Source of the DNA: Gracilibacillus alcaliphilus
Lineage (GTDB): Bacteria; Bacillota; Bacilli; Bacillales; Amphibacillaceae
Assembly: GCF_016909015.1 (NCBI RefSeq)
Contig: NZ_JAFBFA010000017.1
Coordinates: 31,542 to 95,541, forward strand
Length of the DNA: 64,000 nt
Direction of reading: 5' to 3'
In this document: positions 8,711 through 17,004 of the stretch, piece after piece
Position numbering within the stretch: position 1 is the first letter of the stretch
Layout: the number at the start of each line of letters is the position of its first letter
The notes under the pieces: model-generated
What the model was told of the DNA's origin: nothing
Seen by the model: the letters and a program-made list of their open reading frames with translations, nothing else
Databases searched by the model: none
Position numbers and translations under genes: made by a program

Positions 8711-9364
8711 ATGTTGAAAAAGGCATTAATTTTTCAAGGTGGCTGGGAAGGGCATGAACCAGTGAAGGTTGCTCACATCCTGGCGGGTATTTTAAAAGAA
8801 GAAGACTTTCAAGTGAAAATAACGGATACATTGCAAACATTAGCAGAAGATGATTTAACGTCATATGATTTGATCGTTCCTAACTGGACACAAGGAACGA
8901 TTGAACAGGAACAGCTTCAGCCGTTACTAAATGCGGTGGCAGCTGGAACAGGCTTAGCAGGATTACATGGCGGTATGGGTGATTCTTTCCGAAATGAAGT
9001 AGACTATCAATTTATGGTTGGCGGACAATGGGTCGCACATCCAGGCAATGATGGTGTAGAGTACCAAGTCCATATTCTTGATGATGACCATCCTTTAACA
9101 AAGGGAATGACAGACTTTACCGTAGTATCAGAACAGTATTATATGCATGTCGATCCCGCAGTAAAGGTCTATGCAACAACAAGATTCCCGGTAGCTGAAG
9201 GATCATACGAAAGCAATGGCGAGGTGGATATGCCTGTCGTATGGACAAAAAAATGGGGCAAAGGCAATGTTTATTATTGTGGTTTAGGGCATGTGGCAGA
9301 AATTGTTCAGATGCCAGAAGTACGCCAATTAATGCGCAATGGTATGAAATGGGCGAGCAGATAA
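8711..9364 (+). CDS. ThuA-like domain protein
   Basis: Trehalose-utilisation ThuA family, glutamine-amidotransferase-like fold, 218 residues, no signal peptide. Motifs: ALIFQGGWEGHEP at residues 5-17, GLAGLHGGMGDSF at 81-93 and GGQWVAHPG at 104-112; the last two are the ThuA hallmarks. There is no nucleophile cysteine in the amidotransferase position. In rhizobia ThuA works with the dehydrogenase ThuB on 3-keto derivatives of trehalose and maltitol. GGAGGG at 8702 supports ATG 8711 over an upstream in-frame ATG at 8687. It is followed 30 bases later by two oxidoreductases, one operon. Confidence 0.88.
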   Translation: MLKKALIFQGGWEGHEPVKVAHILAGILKEEDFQVKITDTLQTLAEDDLTSYDLIVPNWTQGTIEQEQLQPLLNAVAAGTGLAGLHGGMGDSFRNEVDYQFMVGGQWVAHPGNDGVEYQVHILDDDHPLTKGMTDFTVVSEQYYMHVDPAVKVYATTRFPVAEGSYESNGEVDMPVVWTKKWGKGNVYYCGLGHVAEIVQMPEVRQLMRNGMKWASR

Positions 9365-9394
9365 TAACAATCATGGAATGGAAGGAGGCAGCCT

Positions 9395-10471
9395 ATGAAG
9401 GTAGGAATTATTGGCTGTGGCAACATTAGCAAAATTTATCTGGAGAATGCAGCTGTTTTCCATAACTATACGATTGAAGCTGTTTCGGATCTGGTGCTGG
9501 AAAGGGCACAAGAGCGTGCAAAAGAGTATGGAATTCCGAAGGCATATACGACGGAAGAATTATTAAATGACCCAGAGATCGAGTTAGTGATTAATTTGAC
9601 GATCCCAGCTGCTCATGCAGATATTGCATGTCAGGCGTTGAACAAAGGAAAACATGTATATGGTGAGAAACCATTAGCCGTTGAATTAGCAGATGGTGAA
9701 AGAATATTGGCACTTTCTCATGATAAAGGACTGTATGTTGGTAATGCACCTGATACATCATTAGGGGCGGGGATTCAGACTGTGAGGAAATTATTGGATG
9801 AAGGGGCGATAGGAGAACCTTTATCGGCAACCGCTTTTATGATGGGAGCAGGACATGAGAACTGGCACCCTGATCCGGCCTTTTATTATAAACATGGAGG
9901 CGGTCCAATGTTTGATATGGGGCCTTATTATTTAACCGCTCTGATTCATTTACTCGGCCCGGCAGCCCGAGTGACCGGATCTGCCAGAATTAGCCGTCCA
10001 GAGCGAACGATTACCAGTCAGCCGAAATATGGAGAAAAGATAGCGGTAGAGGTGCCAACACAGATTAATAGTGTAATTGATTTCGAGAATGGGACGGTAG
10101 TTTCGATGATTATGAGTTTTGATGTCCAGTCTCACCAGCTGCCACACATTGAAATTTATGGAACGGAAGGAACGATTTCTGTCCCTGATCCGAATACATT
10201 TGGCGGCCCAGTTTATTTAAAAAAGAAGAACCAGCAGCAATGGGAAGAAGTACCTCTAATTGATGGATATGTTGGCAACAGCCGAGGGCTTGGTGTTGCA
10301 GAAATGGTTGCTGCTATTCAAGAGCAGAAGAAATCGCGGGTTGAGGGTGCACTAGCTTATCATGTGTTAGAAATGATGCATGGTGTTTATCAATCCTCCA
10401 ATGAGCAAAAACACGTCATTCTTTCGAGCAGCTGTCAGCGGCCTGCCGCTTTTGTAAATCAAACATTCTAA
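9395..10471 (+). CDS. Gfo/Idh/MocA oxidoreductase (ThuB-like position)
   Basis: 358 residues. Rossmann motif VGIIGCGNISKIYLENA at the N-terminus, EKPLAVE family signature, and DMGPYYLTALIHLLG in the catalytic region where the His/Tyr pair lies. NAD(P)-dependent oxidation of a sugar hydroxyl is expected. GGAAGGAGG precedes the ATG by about six bases. Directly after a ThuA protein, so likely to act with it on a keto-glycoside (inference). Confidence 0.88.
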   Translation: MKVGIIGCGNISKIYLENAAVFHNYTIEAVSDLVLERAQERAKEYGIPKAYTTEELLNDPEIELVINLTIPAAHADIACQALNKGKHVYGEKPLAVELADGERILALSHDKGLYVGNAPDTSLGAGIQTVRKLLDEGAIGEPLSATAFMMGAGHENWHPDPAFYYKHGGGPMFDMGPYYLTALIHLLGPAARVTGSARISRPERTITSQPKYGEKIAVEVPTQINSVIDFENGTVVSMIMSFDVQSHQLPHIEIYGTEGTISVPDPNTFGGPVYLKKKNQQQWEEVPLIDGYVGNSRGLGVAEMVAAIQEQKKSRVEGALAYHVLEMMHGVYQSSNEQKHVILSSSCQRPAAFVNQTF

Positions 10472-10498
10472 ATTTTACCAAAGGTTGGTGTTGTTAAT

Positions 10499-11662
10499 AT
10501 GAAGAGTAAAGAGAAAATCCGTATTGGTATGATTGGTTATCAGTTTATGGGGAAAGCACATAGCCATGCCTATCGCGATTTACCCTTTTATTTTGATAAC
10601 CCACTTGCCCCTGAATTAACAGTTATTGCAGGGCGGAAGGAAGAAGCTGTAAAAGATGCTATGGATACAATGGGGTGGCAATCTTATGAAACAGACTGGC
10701 GCAAAGTAGTGGAGCGGGATGATGTGGATGTCATTGATATTGTAACACCAAATCATACCCATGCTGAGATTGCTATTGCGGCAGCTGAAGCAGGAAAACA
10801 TATTATTACCGAGAAGCCGCTGGCATTAACGGTAGAGGAAGCAGAGCGAATGCTGGAAGCTGTTGAACGTAATCAAGTGAAACATATGATTTGTCATAAT
10901 TATCGCTTTGTACCAGCAGTACAGTATGTTAAACAACTGATTACAGAAGGCAAATTAGGCCATATCTATCATTTCCGGGCGAATTATCTGCAAGATTTTA
11001 TTATGGATCCGAATTTTCCACTTGTCTGGCGTTTAAAAAAAGAAGTTTCTGGATCTGGAGCATTAGGCGATATTGGAGCACATAGTATTGATCTGGCTCG
11101 TTTTCTCATTGGAGAGTTTAAGGAGTTGACAGCTATGACGGAAACCTTTATCAAACAGCGTCCTTTAGGCGGTATGACCGGTGGACTAAGCGCAAAAACG
11201 GGTGGAAGTGATCAAGCGATGGGGGAAGTAACTGTCGATGACGCTGTTGCTTTTCTGGCAAGATTCGAGACTGGAACCTTTGGTGTATTTGAAGCGACTC
11301 GTTTTGCTGGTGGTAACCGGAATAAGAATAAGTTTGAGATTAATGGGGAGAAAGGCTCTGTACGATGGGATATGGAAAATATGAATACATTGGAAGTCTA
11401 CTTTGCAGATGACGAAGAGGGCTTACAAGGTTTCCGGGTAATTAACTGCACTGAAGAGGTACACCCATATGCAGGTGCCTATTGGCCAGCAGGACATATT
11501 ATTGGCTATGAACATAGCTTTATTAATTTAATGGATGAATTTTTCAGGAGTATAGCAGAAGATCGTCAAGCAGTTCCGAATTTTGAAGATGGTGTGCGCA
11601 ATCAGAAGGTATTAGCAGCAATTGAACGATCTGCAGCTGATAAAAGCTGGGTGTCGCTATAA
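10499..11662 (+). CDS. Gfo/Idh/MocA oxidoreductase, second copy in operon
   Basis: 387 residues, longer than its neighbour. Motifs: RIGMIGYQFMGKAHSHAYRD, TEKPLALTVEEAE and LGDIGAHSIDLARFLIGE with the probable catalytic Asp/His pair. The C-terminal half has the usual beta-sheet domain with an insertion around GLSAKTGGSDQAMGEVTVDD. The YQFMGKAHSHA start is common in sugar dehydrogenases next to ThuA genes. Ribosome site is weak (AAAGGTTGG). Two paralogues in one operon may oxidise and then re-reduce the substrate (inference). Confidence 0.87.
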   Translation: MKSKEKIRIGMIGYQFMGKAHSHAYRDLPFYFDNPLAPELTVIAGRKEEAVKDAMDTMGWQSYETDWRKVVERDDVDVIDIVTPNHTHAEIAIAAAEAGKHIITEKPLALTVEEAERMLEAVERNQVKHMICHNYRFVPAVQYVKQLITEGKLGHIYHFRANYLQDFIMDPNFPLVWRLKKEVSGSGALGDIGAHSIDLARFLIGEFKELTAMTETFIKQRPLGGMTGGLSAKTGGSDQAMGEVTVDDAVAFLARFETGTFGVFEATRFAGGNRNKNKFEINGEKGSVRWDMENMNTLEVYFADDEEGLQGFRVINCTEEVHPYAGAYWPAGHIIGYEHSFINLMDEFFRSIAEDRQAVPNFEDGVRNQKVLAAIERSAADKSWVSL

Positions 11663-11675
11663 TAAGAAAGATTTT

Positions 11676-11702
11676 TTATCAGTGGGGGCTCCCTCCACTG
11701 AT
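11676..11702. terminator. Hairpin after the ThuA operon
   Basis: ATCAGTGG and CCACTGAT arms around a GC-rich loop, with a T-rich side only on the left. It can end plus-strand transcripts poorly and minus-strand transcripts well. It is also the outer edge of a family A repeat. Confidence 0.5.
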
Positions 11703-11739
11703 AATTAGCATGCTTTATTGCAGTGTGACTGGCACTTTA

Positions 11740-11917
11740 AGAAATAAGAAAGCACGTCATTTCTAAGTGGGAGTCTTACAACCAGTAACGGCCCGGTTGG
11801 CTTAACTAACATTCAGTGGGGGATGAAAGCAGAAAGCAGACTAAGTTTGCAACGTCTGCACTAGCACGTCCTGTGCGTCGAAAAACCCCCACTGAATGAA
11901 GTTTCACTTTATCTAGG
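11740..11917. repeat. Dispersed repeat, family A copy 1
   Basis: A 13-bp perfect inverted repeat, CATTCAGTGGGGG at 11810-11822 and CCCCCACTGAATG at 11886-11898, encloses CAGACTAAGTTTGCAACG and ACGTCCTGTGCGTCG. Similar inner sequence recurs at 31849-31954 and 37800-37934. The 424-bp gap between genes holds nothing else but the promoter at its right end. Confidence 0.75.
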
Positions 11918-12032
11918 AAAAAAGAACATAGGTCGTACGACGCCTGCATTGACAAATTTCTTGGAAAAACACTATATTTTGTGAAAATATCTGAAAATTA
12001 ACCAAACTAACATACTAATCATTAGAAGGTTG

Positions 12033-12041
12033 TGGTATAAT
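12033..12041 (+). promoter_or_regulatory. Extended -10 promoter of the LCP gene
   Basis: TGGTATAAT is an extended -10 element 45 bases before the start codon. No good -35 is visible, as is usual for extended -10 promoters. Confidence 0.5.
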
Positions 12042-12086
12042 GTGGTGGTTAGAGAGAATGAGAAAAAATAGATAGGATGTTGAGGA

Positions 12087-13013
12087 ATGGCTGAAACAAG
12101 GTCTAAGAGCAGAAAGGGTAAAAAGTCAAAAAAATGGTGGATACTAACGCCGCTTATTATCATTTTTGCCTTAATTTTAGCAGTCGGTATTTATGCTTGG
12201 TCTATTATAAATAATGTGGAAGATGCATTTGATTCCAAAATGCATGATCCTTTAGAGGCAATTGATATGGATAGATCAAAAGAAAGGGCAGCAAGTGGGG
12301 AGCCGCTTAATATTTTATTATTAGGTGTCGATCAAGAAGATAACGATGCTGGCCGCTCGGATGCAATGATGGTTCTATCCTTGAAACCGGAAATAGATGA
12401 AATGCAATTAATCAGTATTCCCCGAGATACAAGAACGGTTATCTCTGGAAGAGGCGAGGATAAGATTAATCATGCCTATGCATTTGGCGGGGCAGATATG
12501 GCTGTACAAACCGTACAAGATTTTCTAGGCGTAGAGATGGATTATTTTGTCCGTATTAATATGAATGGTTTAAAAGAACTAGTAGACGAACTAGGTACAA
12601 TAACAGTGGATAATGAAATTGAATGGGAAGATGGGAAGTATCATTTTACCAAAGGCCCTGTTGAAATGGATGGTGAAAAAACACTTGCCTTTGTTCGAAT
12701 GAGAAAGCAGGATCCATCAGGTGATTTCGGCCGAACGGAACGGCAGCGTAAGGTAATGCAAGGGATCATTAATGAAGGGGCTAATGTGGCAAACGTTACA
12801 AAGGTCAACGAATTAATTGATATTATGGGTAACAACATGGCAACAAGCTTGGATTTTGATGATATGAAAACTTTACTTAACGGGTATAGAGACACACGAA
12901 GGAATGTTACTAGTTATTTAATGGAAGGGTCAGGAACGACGATTGGCGGTATCTATTATTATGTTGTTCCAGATGAAGAAGTAGCAAAAGTCCGTGATAT
13001 GATTAACAGCTAG
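12087..13013 (+). CDS. LCP (LytR-CpsA-Psr) family cell-wall polymer ligase
   Basis: Transfers teichoic acid or related polymers from undecaprenyl carriers to peptidoglycan; membrane anchored, catalytic domain outside. A basic N-terminus (RSKSRKGKKSKK) precedes one membrane segment at about residues 18-38. The LCP domain has LLLGVDQEDNDAGRSDAM, ISIPRDTRT with the pyrophosphate-binding arginines, KINHAYAFGG, and FVRMRKQDPSGDFGRTERQR. 308 residues is normal. It is a single gene with its own promoter and terminator. Which LCP paralogue (TagT/U/V) cannot be decided. Confidence 0.92.
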   Translation: MAETRSKSRKGKKSKKWWILTPLIIIFALILAVGIYAWSIINNVEDAFDSKMHDPLEAIDMDRSKERAASGEPLNILLLGVDQEDNDAGRSDAMMVLSLKPEIDEMQLISIPRDTRTVISGRGEDKINHAYAFGGADMAVQTVQDFLGVEMDYFVRINMNGLKELVDELGTITVDNEIEWEDGKYHFTKGPVEMDGEKTLAFVRMRKQDPSGDFGRTERQRKVMQGIINEGANVANVTKVNELIDIMGNNMATSLDFDDMKTLLNGYRDTRRNVTSYLMEGSGTTIGGIYYYVVPDEEVAKVRDMINS

Positions 13014-13043
13014 GACCAATATGGTCTTAGCTGTTTCTTTTTT
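13005..13043 (+). terminator. Terminator overlapping the LCP stop codon
   Basis: AACAGCTAGGACCA pairs with TGGTCTTAGCTGTT (13 of 14) around ATA and is followed by TCTTTTTT. The stop codon TAG lies inside the left arm. Confidence 0.9.
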
Positions 13044-13047
13044 AGAA

Positions 13048-13296
13048 GATGTTCAAAAAGTCCAACAAAAATGACACGGCGAATTTCTGCGTTGGCAATA
13101 GAGGAACTTCACCCACATCGTGTGGGTAACGCCGAAGTCAACACTTCCTATGTAAGTCCACTACTCACGTATTAAAAGCATACGCTCCGTTCCTTGAAAA
13201 AGAAGGTCGCTTTTTCTGCGTGCAAGATCGTTTGCTCAAAGGCTGCGCCGCCTTGAATTTCTTGGTCCTTGTTATCGAATTTTTTGAACACGCACT
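13048..13296. repeat. Dispersed repeat, family B long copy
   Basis: About 250 bp bounded by GATGTTCAAAAAGTCC and TTTTTTGAACACGCAC. The same ends occur, with almost nothing between them, at 57917-57944. It fills the space between converging genes. The inside has short hairpins such as CCCACATCGTGTGGG but no gene. Confidence 0.75.
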
Positions 13297-13310
13297 TTTA
13301 GGAAATCTCA

Positions 13311-13787
13311 TTATGATTTTTTAGCTGGATAGACCATAATCATTCGAACAAGCAAGAAATAAAGCAAGGCAGCTGACATACCAAAGCCATCTAATATAGG
13401 CAGAAAGGTTAGGAGCTGATAAAGCAGCAATGGCCACAGTAAGGCAAAACCTGTCATTTTCCACAGCTGCTGGTAGGCCAGTTTTCGCCGTAACAAGGTT
13501 CGCCATAACCAAGCCCCTAATGCTAATAAGGAGATGCTTGCCACCACTAGGAACATGGTGAAAAAAGGATAAAAAACAATAATTTGCAGCAAGTACTGAC
13601 TATATGATATATGAGATAAGCCTGCTTCATATCGAAGGATGAGCAGGATGACATTAGGTAAAAAAACGATGAAAAATAATAAAAACAAATAAACTAGCGT
13701 GTCACGCATACTAACACGGTTTAGCCAAAAAAGTGCTTCTTTTTTTGGTAAGGATGCGCTTTTTTGCAGGATAGCTAATAATCTCAT
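13311..13787 (-). CDS. Small integral membrane protein, unknown function
   Basis: 158 residues with four strongly hydrophobic segments at about 30-52, 68-95, 112-128 and 130-150. The N-terminal MRLLAILQKSASLPKKEALFW is amphipathic. I do not recognise the family; the layout is loosely like Yip1 or DUF1189 proteins. A GGAG sits eight bases before the ATG. It lies 22 bases downstream of the flavin reductase gene on the same strand, so the two may be co-transcribed. Confidence 0.65.
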   Translation of the reverse strand: MRLLAILQKSASLPKKEALFWLNRVSMRDTLVYLFLLFFIVFLPNVILLILRYEAGLSHISYSQYLLQIIVFYPFFTMFLVVASISLLALGAWLWRTLLRRKLAYQQLWKMTGFALLWPLLLYQLLTFLPILDGFGMSAALLYFLLVRMIMVYPAKKS

Positions 13788-13809
13788 TGGGTAAGCTCCG
13801 ATCAGTCTA

Positions 13810-14274
13810 TTATTCCATTATGGTTCGATAAGCACTATGATAATATAATAATGGCTTCCCATCGGTAACTACCATGTCATTTACTTCTGCAATCACCAAT
13901 AAGTGGTCTCCTGCCTGTACCGTATTGACCACTGTACAAGCGAGTGTGGTTAAGGCGTTGCCAATTACCGGAATGCCATCCAGTTCAGAAAAGTCATTGT
14001 ATGATTTCTTTAATTGTTTCGCAAAAATACGGGACACTTCTTCTTGTTCTTCGCGCAGAATACTAACTCCAATGCGTTCTAATTTGTTTGCGTGCTGGTA
14101 GAATTTTGTTTTATGATCAAGGGCGATCGTAATTAATTTTGGGTCTAATGAAACTGACATAAATGCGTTTACGGTCATACCGTGTGTATGATCGCCAAGC
14201 TTAGATGTGACAACGGTAATACCAGTTGCAAATGTCCCCATTGCTTGACGGAACTCTTGCGTATCCATGGACAT
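13810..14274 (-). CDS. Flavin reductase family protein
   Basis: FMN-binding split-barrel reductase of 154 residues that reduces flavin with NAD(P)H, usually for a partner monooxygenase. Motifs: FATGITVVTS near residue 17, HGMTVNAFMSVSLDPKLITIALD and GVSILREEQEEVSRIFA, all typical of the HpaC-like branch. GGAGGG precedes; either ATG 14274 or the ATG two codons later (better spaced) can be the start. No monooxygenase is adjacent, so the oxygenase partner is elsewhere or it acts as a general reductase. Confidence 0.9.
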   Translation of the reverse strand: MSMDTQEFRQAMGTFATGITVVTSKLGDHTHGMTVNAFMSVSLDPKLITIALDHKTKFYQHANKLERIGVSILREEQEEVSRIFAKQLKKSYNDFSELDGIPVIGNALTTLACTVVNTVQAGDHLLVIAEVNDMVVTDGKPLLYYHSAYRTIME

Positions 14275-14429
14275 AATCCCTCCTCAGCCTCTGTTTTTCA
14301 CAATTAATCTAATAATAACACAATCTAACAGAATAATAATGTGATTGGCTCAAAGAAGGACTGATGATTTTGTATGTTGCATTTTTTATTAGAAAAACCA
14401 AGAAGAGCATTTGGTCCTTTACCTTTTAG

Positions 14430-14760
14430 CTTAAGATAGATGTCCGCTGCGAGAAGTCGCTTTCACTCAAGAGTACAAGTACAACATCTGTTCAAGCAAA
14501 AAACACTTTCACAGTGTTTTCTATGCCACCTGGCATGGCTTCAACTAACTTGAAAAAGAAGAACACTTTTTCAAGTGGATCTTCCGCTCATGCTATTCCC
14601 TTGTCAGGCTACAAGCGTCAAAAACTAGACAACTTCCCGACAGCGCCTTACGATAAAGAAGACTTGCTGATTGACGAAGTAAGGGGCTTAGTCGCCCTTA
14701 TACCTTTGGGTGAAAGTCATCATCAATTCATACATTCATCGTGATTCTTTTATCTCCGTT
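14430..14760. repeat. Dispersed repeat, probable divergent family C member
   Basis: The 705-bp gap at 14275-14979 has no credible gene. From about 14430 it shows several hairpin-forming stretches: CACTTTCACAGTG, GCCACCTGGCATGGC and a Lys-rich-looking AAAAAG block. Its part CGCCTTACGATAA at about 14645 matches CGCCCTACGATAA in family C copy 1. Open frames over 60 codons here run through the repeat and lack ribosome sites. The segment at 14880-14930 forms a hairpin, GACTGTCCC with GGAGCAGTCC. Confidence 0.5.
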
Positions 14761-14979
14761 TTTTCGGTCCAGTTGTTACGTTTTTACCCGATGCTTTCCG
14801 CCTTTCTCGCGGGAGTCGACTTCTCTCCGCTTCCATCCTCTTTCATCTTTCATGTTTCTTGCTTCTTACAAAAAAATCAGAGACTGTCCCAATGTATGGA
14901 TGGAGCAGTCCCTGATTTTATATGAAGCTGGTTTGTTTTCTCGCAGTCTTTGGATAGGAAAATTTAAGTATAGTTTGTT

Positions 14980-15285
14980 CTAGTTACTACTATCTTCTTC
15001 ATATTCATAGGCTACTTCATCTTTTTCTTCATCATAACCAACAATCAGATTGTAGCCTTTAAAGTACCAAGCATCTGTTTCATCAATAAAGAATGTAATT
15101 CCATCCTTTTCTCTCGCAACAATAGATTCTTTTGATGGTTCATTTAATGCAAAGGCAAGTGAGAATCCCTCGTGTATTGGACTGTGTCCTCCATATTTTG
15201 CTTGGAATTTCACTGTATCTCCTTCACTTAATTCTACCTCATCTTTAAACCATGCAATAGCTTCATCTGAAACTTTGATTTCCAA
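14980..15285 (-). CDS. HesB/YneR-like protein without cysteines
   Basis: 101-residue protein of the HesB-like superfamily related to IscA, of the YneR/YqkB branch. The fold is recognised by IKVSDEAIAWFKDEVELSEGD at the N-terminus and ITFFIDETDAWYFKGYNLIVGYDE near the C-terminus. It contains no cysteine at all, so it cannot carry an Fe-S cluster the way IscA does. The start is TTG at 15285, preceded by AAGGAG nine bases away; no ATG fits. Role unknown. Confidence 0.8.
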   Translation of the reverse strand: MEIKVSDEAIAWFKDEVELSEGDTVKFQAKYGGHSPIHEGFSLAFALNEPSKESIVAREKDGITFFIDETDAWYFKGYNLIVGYDEEKDEVAYEYEEDSSN

Positions 15286-15809
15286 TCACAGCAGCTCCTT
15301 TCTAAAATAAACTTCCCTTTGTAAAAGTTTTCCCTGCTAATAGGTGAATGAAACTTAGCAAGTGATCGTTTCCATAAAAAGTATGTTTTCTTTTGCCTTT
15401 TCATGTGTTCTATAAATGTATTCCCAATTTGAGGTTGTGTTACACTTATTATACCCGATTCTGTTCTATAGAAGTATGAGAAATGCTCAAAATGTTATGT
15501 ATTTCACTAACAGAGGTAATAATCTCTATATTATTTCCTGGGAAATTGTCGATATATCCGAGATGACAGAAAATAGAGAAAAAGCAGCAGTCTCTTAGAC
15601 CGTTAATAAGTTTTACTTTGAGGAGATTTTTGTTACACTATAAAGGAGACTTTCGATAATAGGTACTTTTTCCGTTGCTGATTAATAAAACTTATCATGC
15701 AGTACAACTATGTGTGGCTGATTGAGAAAAGGATAAAGTGCCAGCCGATAATGAGGGTCTTAAGTAATAGATTTGCAAAATACAAGAGAAAGTTAAGGGT
15801 GGTGTAATA
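15286..15809. other. Intergenic region, 524 bp
   Basis: No supported gene. TATAAA at about 15640 with TTGAGG upstream may be the promoter of the following gene. A 60-codon open frame at 15416-15598 has no ribosome site. Otherwise nothing is visible. Confidence 0.45.
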
Positions 15810-16364
15810 ATGACAGTCCAATATACGAATTTTCGTGGTGATGTGTATTATTTACATGTCCGCCAAACTAAAAAGGGCAATCCGAGCTATTACTTTAAGA
15901 AAGAAGATCAGAATACAGAAGTTACTAGTATCCCTGAAGGTTATGAAATCTATGAACATCCCAATGGACGGGTTTTTTTAACTAAGAAATCGACAAAAAG
16001 CATTACAAATGAGGAAATAAACCTGTTGCAGCAATGTATGGAGGAAAACAGTCCAATTAGAGATTTTAAGTTAGATGTGAAAAAGAATACCGTCTTTATT
16101 TATACCTATGAGAATCCAATGCCATTTAATGAAAATCCGGTGATTGTAGAGGCCTTATCTGATCCAAAATACAAAACATATCATACAGAGTTGTGTTTTA
16201 CATTAATAGATAAGCACACAAGAACATTCCAAGTCGAGCAAAGGAAATATACAGGCGGTAAAGAGAATGAATGGCTTTCCTTAGAAGAATCTAATGATTT
16301 GGAATCTTTAGCGAACAAGTATGTTCGTCATTTAGGGCAAGAAAGTTTTTATGAATTACGATAA
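15810..16364 (+). CDS. Conserved hypothetical protein, unknown function
   Basis: 184 residues, soluble, charged, no signal peptide or membrane segment. The start region YTNFRGDVYYLHVRQTKKGN reads like a small beta-rich domain and the middle part (ENSPIRDFKLDVKKNTVFIY) like a second, ending with LGQESFYELR. No known catalytic motif. GGGTGGTG precedes the ATG by about eight bases and a terminator follows, so it is a single-gene unit. I recall similar proteins as unnamed in Bacillaceae genomes but cannot name a family. Confidence 0.7.
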   Translation: MTVQYTNFRGDVYYLHVRQTKKGNPSYYFKKEDQNTEVTSIPEGYEIYEHPNGRVFLTKKSTKSITNEEINLLQQCMEENSPIRDFKLDVKKNTVFIYTYENPMPFNENPVIVEALSDPKYKTYHTELCFTLIDKHTRTFQVEQRKYTGGKENEWLSLEESNDLESLANKYVRHLGQESFYELR

Positions 16365-16377
16365 ACGCATGGCAAAG

Positions 16378-16404
16378 AAACCTCATGTTGAGATGAGGTT
16401 TTTT
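16378..16404 (+). terminator. Rho-independent terminator
   Basis: AAACCTCAT and ATGAGGTTTTTT with a six-base loop, 14 bases after the preceding stop. Confidence 0.92.
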
Positions 16405-16453
16405 AACTTGCTGGGAAACTGTAGAACTTTTGCTCGCAGATACCTATTATCCT

Positions 16454-16969
16454 TTATTTTGAGCTTGAAACCTGCTTCAAAAATTGCTGCACCTGTTTCG
16501 GTGACTTTAAGATAATGACTTGTTTTTCATGAGCAAAGCGATTTATTTTTTGATAAAGTTCCGGACTTTTTTGCTTAGGAAAATTCCATATCCAGCGCAG
16601 AAAGGCTATATCCAGCTTTTCTGAACAGCCTGCTCCCATATCGGGTCTTGAAGTACGCCGATACTGAATTCTTCTTTTTATGGCACGATAGAGGCAGAGC
16701 GTCCGTGGCATATCGAGAAAAATTACTGTATCGGCTGCCTGAAGTCGAATATCAACAGTGCTTCCATAATTCCCATCTATAATCCATTTAGGTTGTTTGG
16801 TCAAATCATGCTGCACTTTTATCTGTTTTTCTTTGTCAACAGGCTGCCAATTAGGTTTCCAAAATAAGGCGTCTAAATGATACATAGGCAGCTCCAATGT
16901 TTGAGCCAATTGACGGGCAAGGGTAGACTTCCCCGCTCCGCCTGAGCCAATTAAGATAATTCTATTCAA
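16454..16969 (-). CDS. P-loop NTPase, topology-modulation (FlaR-like) type
   Basis: 171-residue adenylate-kinase-like ATPase. Walker A is GSGGAGKST at residues 8-16, followed by LPMYHLDALFWKPNW, the hallmark of proteins annotated DNA topology modulation protein FlaR. WIIDGNYG and ADTVIFLDMPR (Walker B) also fit. The biochemical role of this family is uncertain; a small-molecule kinase is possible. The start is TTG at 16969 with AAGGAGG seven bases upstream. It follows the ArsR-type gene on the same strand by 36 bases. Confidence 0.82.
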   Translation of the reverse strand: MNRIILIGSGGAGKSTLARQLAQTLELPMYHLDALFWKPNWQPVDKEKQIKVQHDLTKQPKWIIDGNYGSTVDIRLQAADTVIFLDMPRTLCLYRAIKRRIQYRRTSRPDMGAGCSEKLDIAFLRWIWNFPKQKSPELYQKINRFAHEKQVIILKSPKQVQQFLKQVSSSK

Positions 16970-17004
16970 TGGATAGCCTCCTTATGTTTTTCCAGTTGTA
17001 AATG

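Noticed and set aside
14514..14983. Several overlapping open frames of 70-80 codons
   Set aside because: They lie in a repeat-rich gap with hairpins, overlap each other in different frames and lack ribosome sites.
15416..15598. 60-codon open frame
   Set aside because: No ribosome site or recognisable sequence; probably chance.
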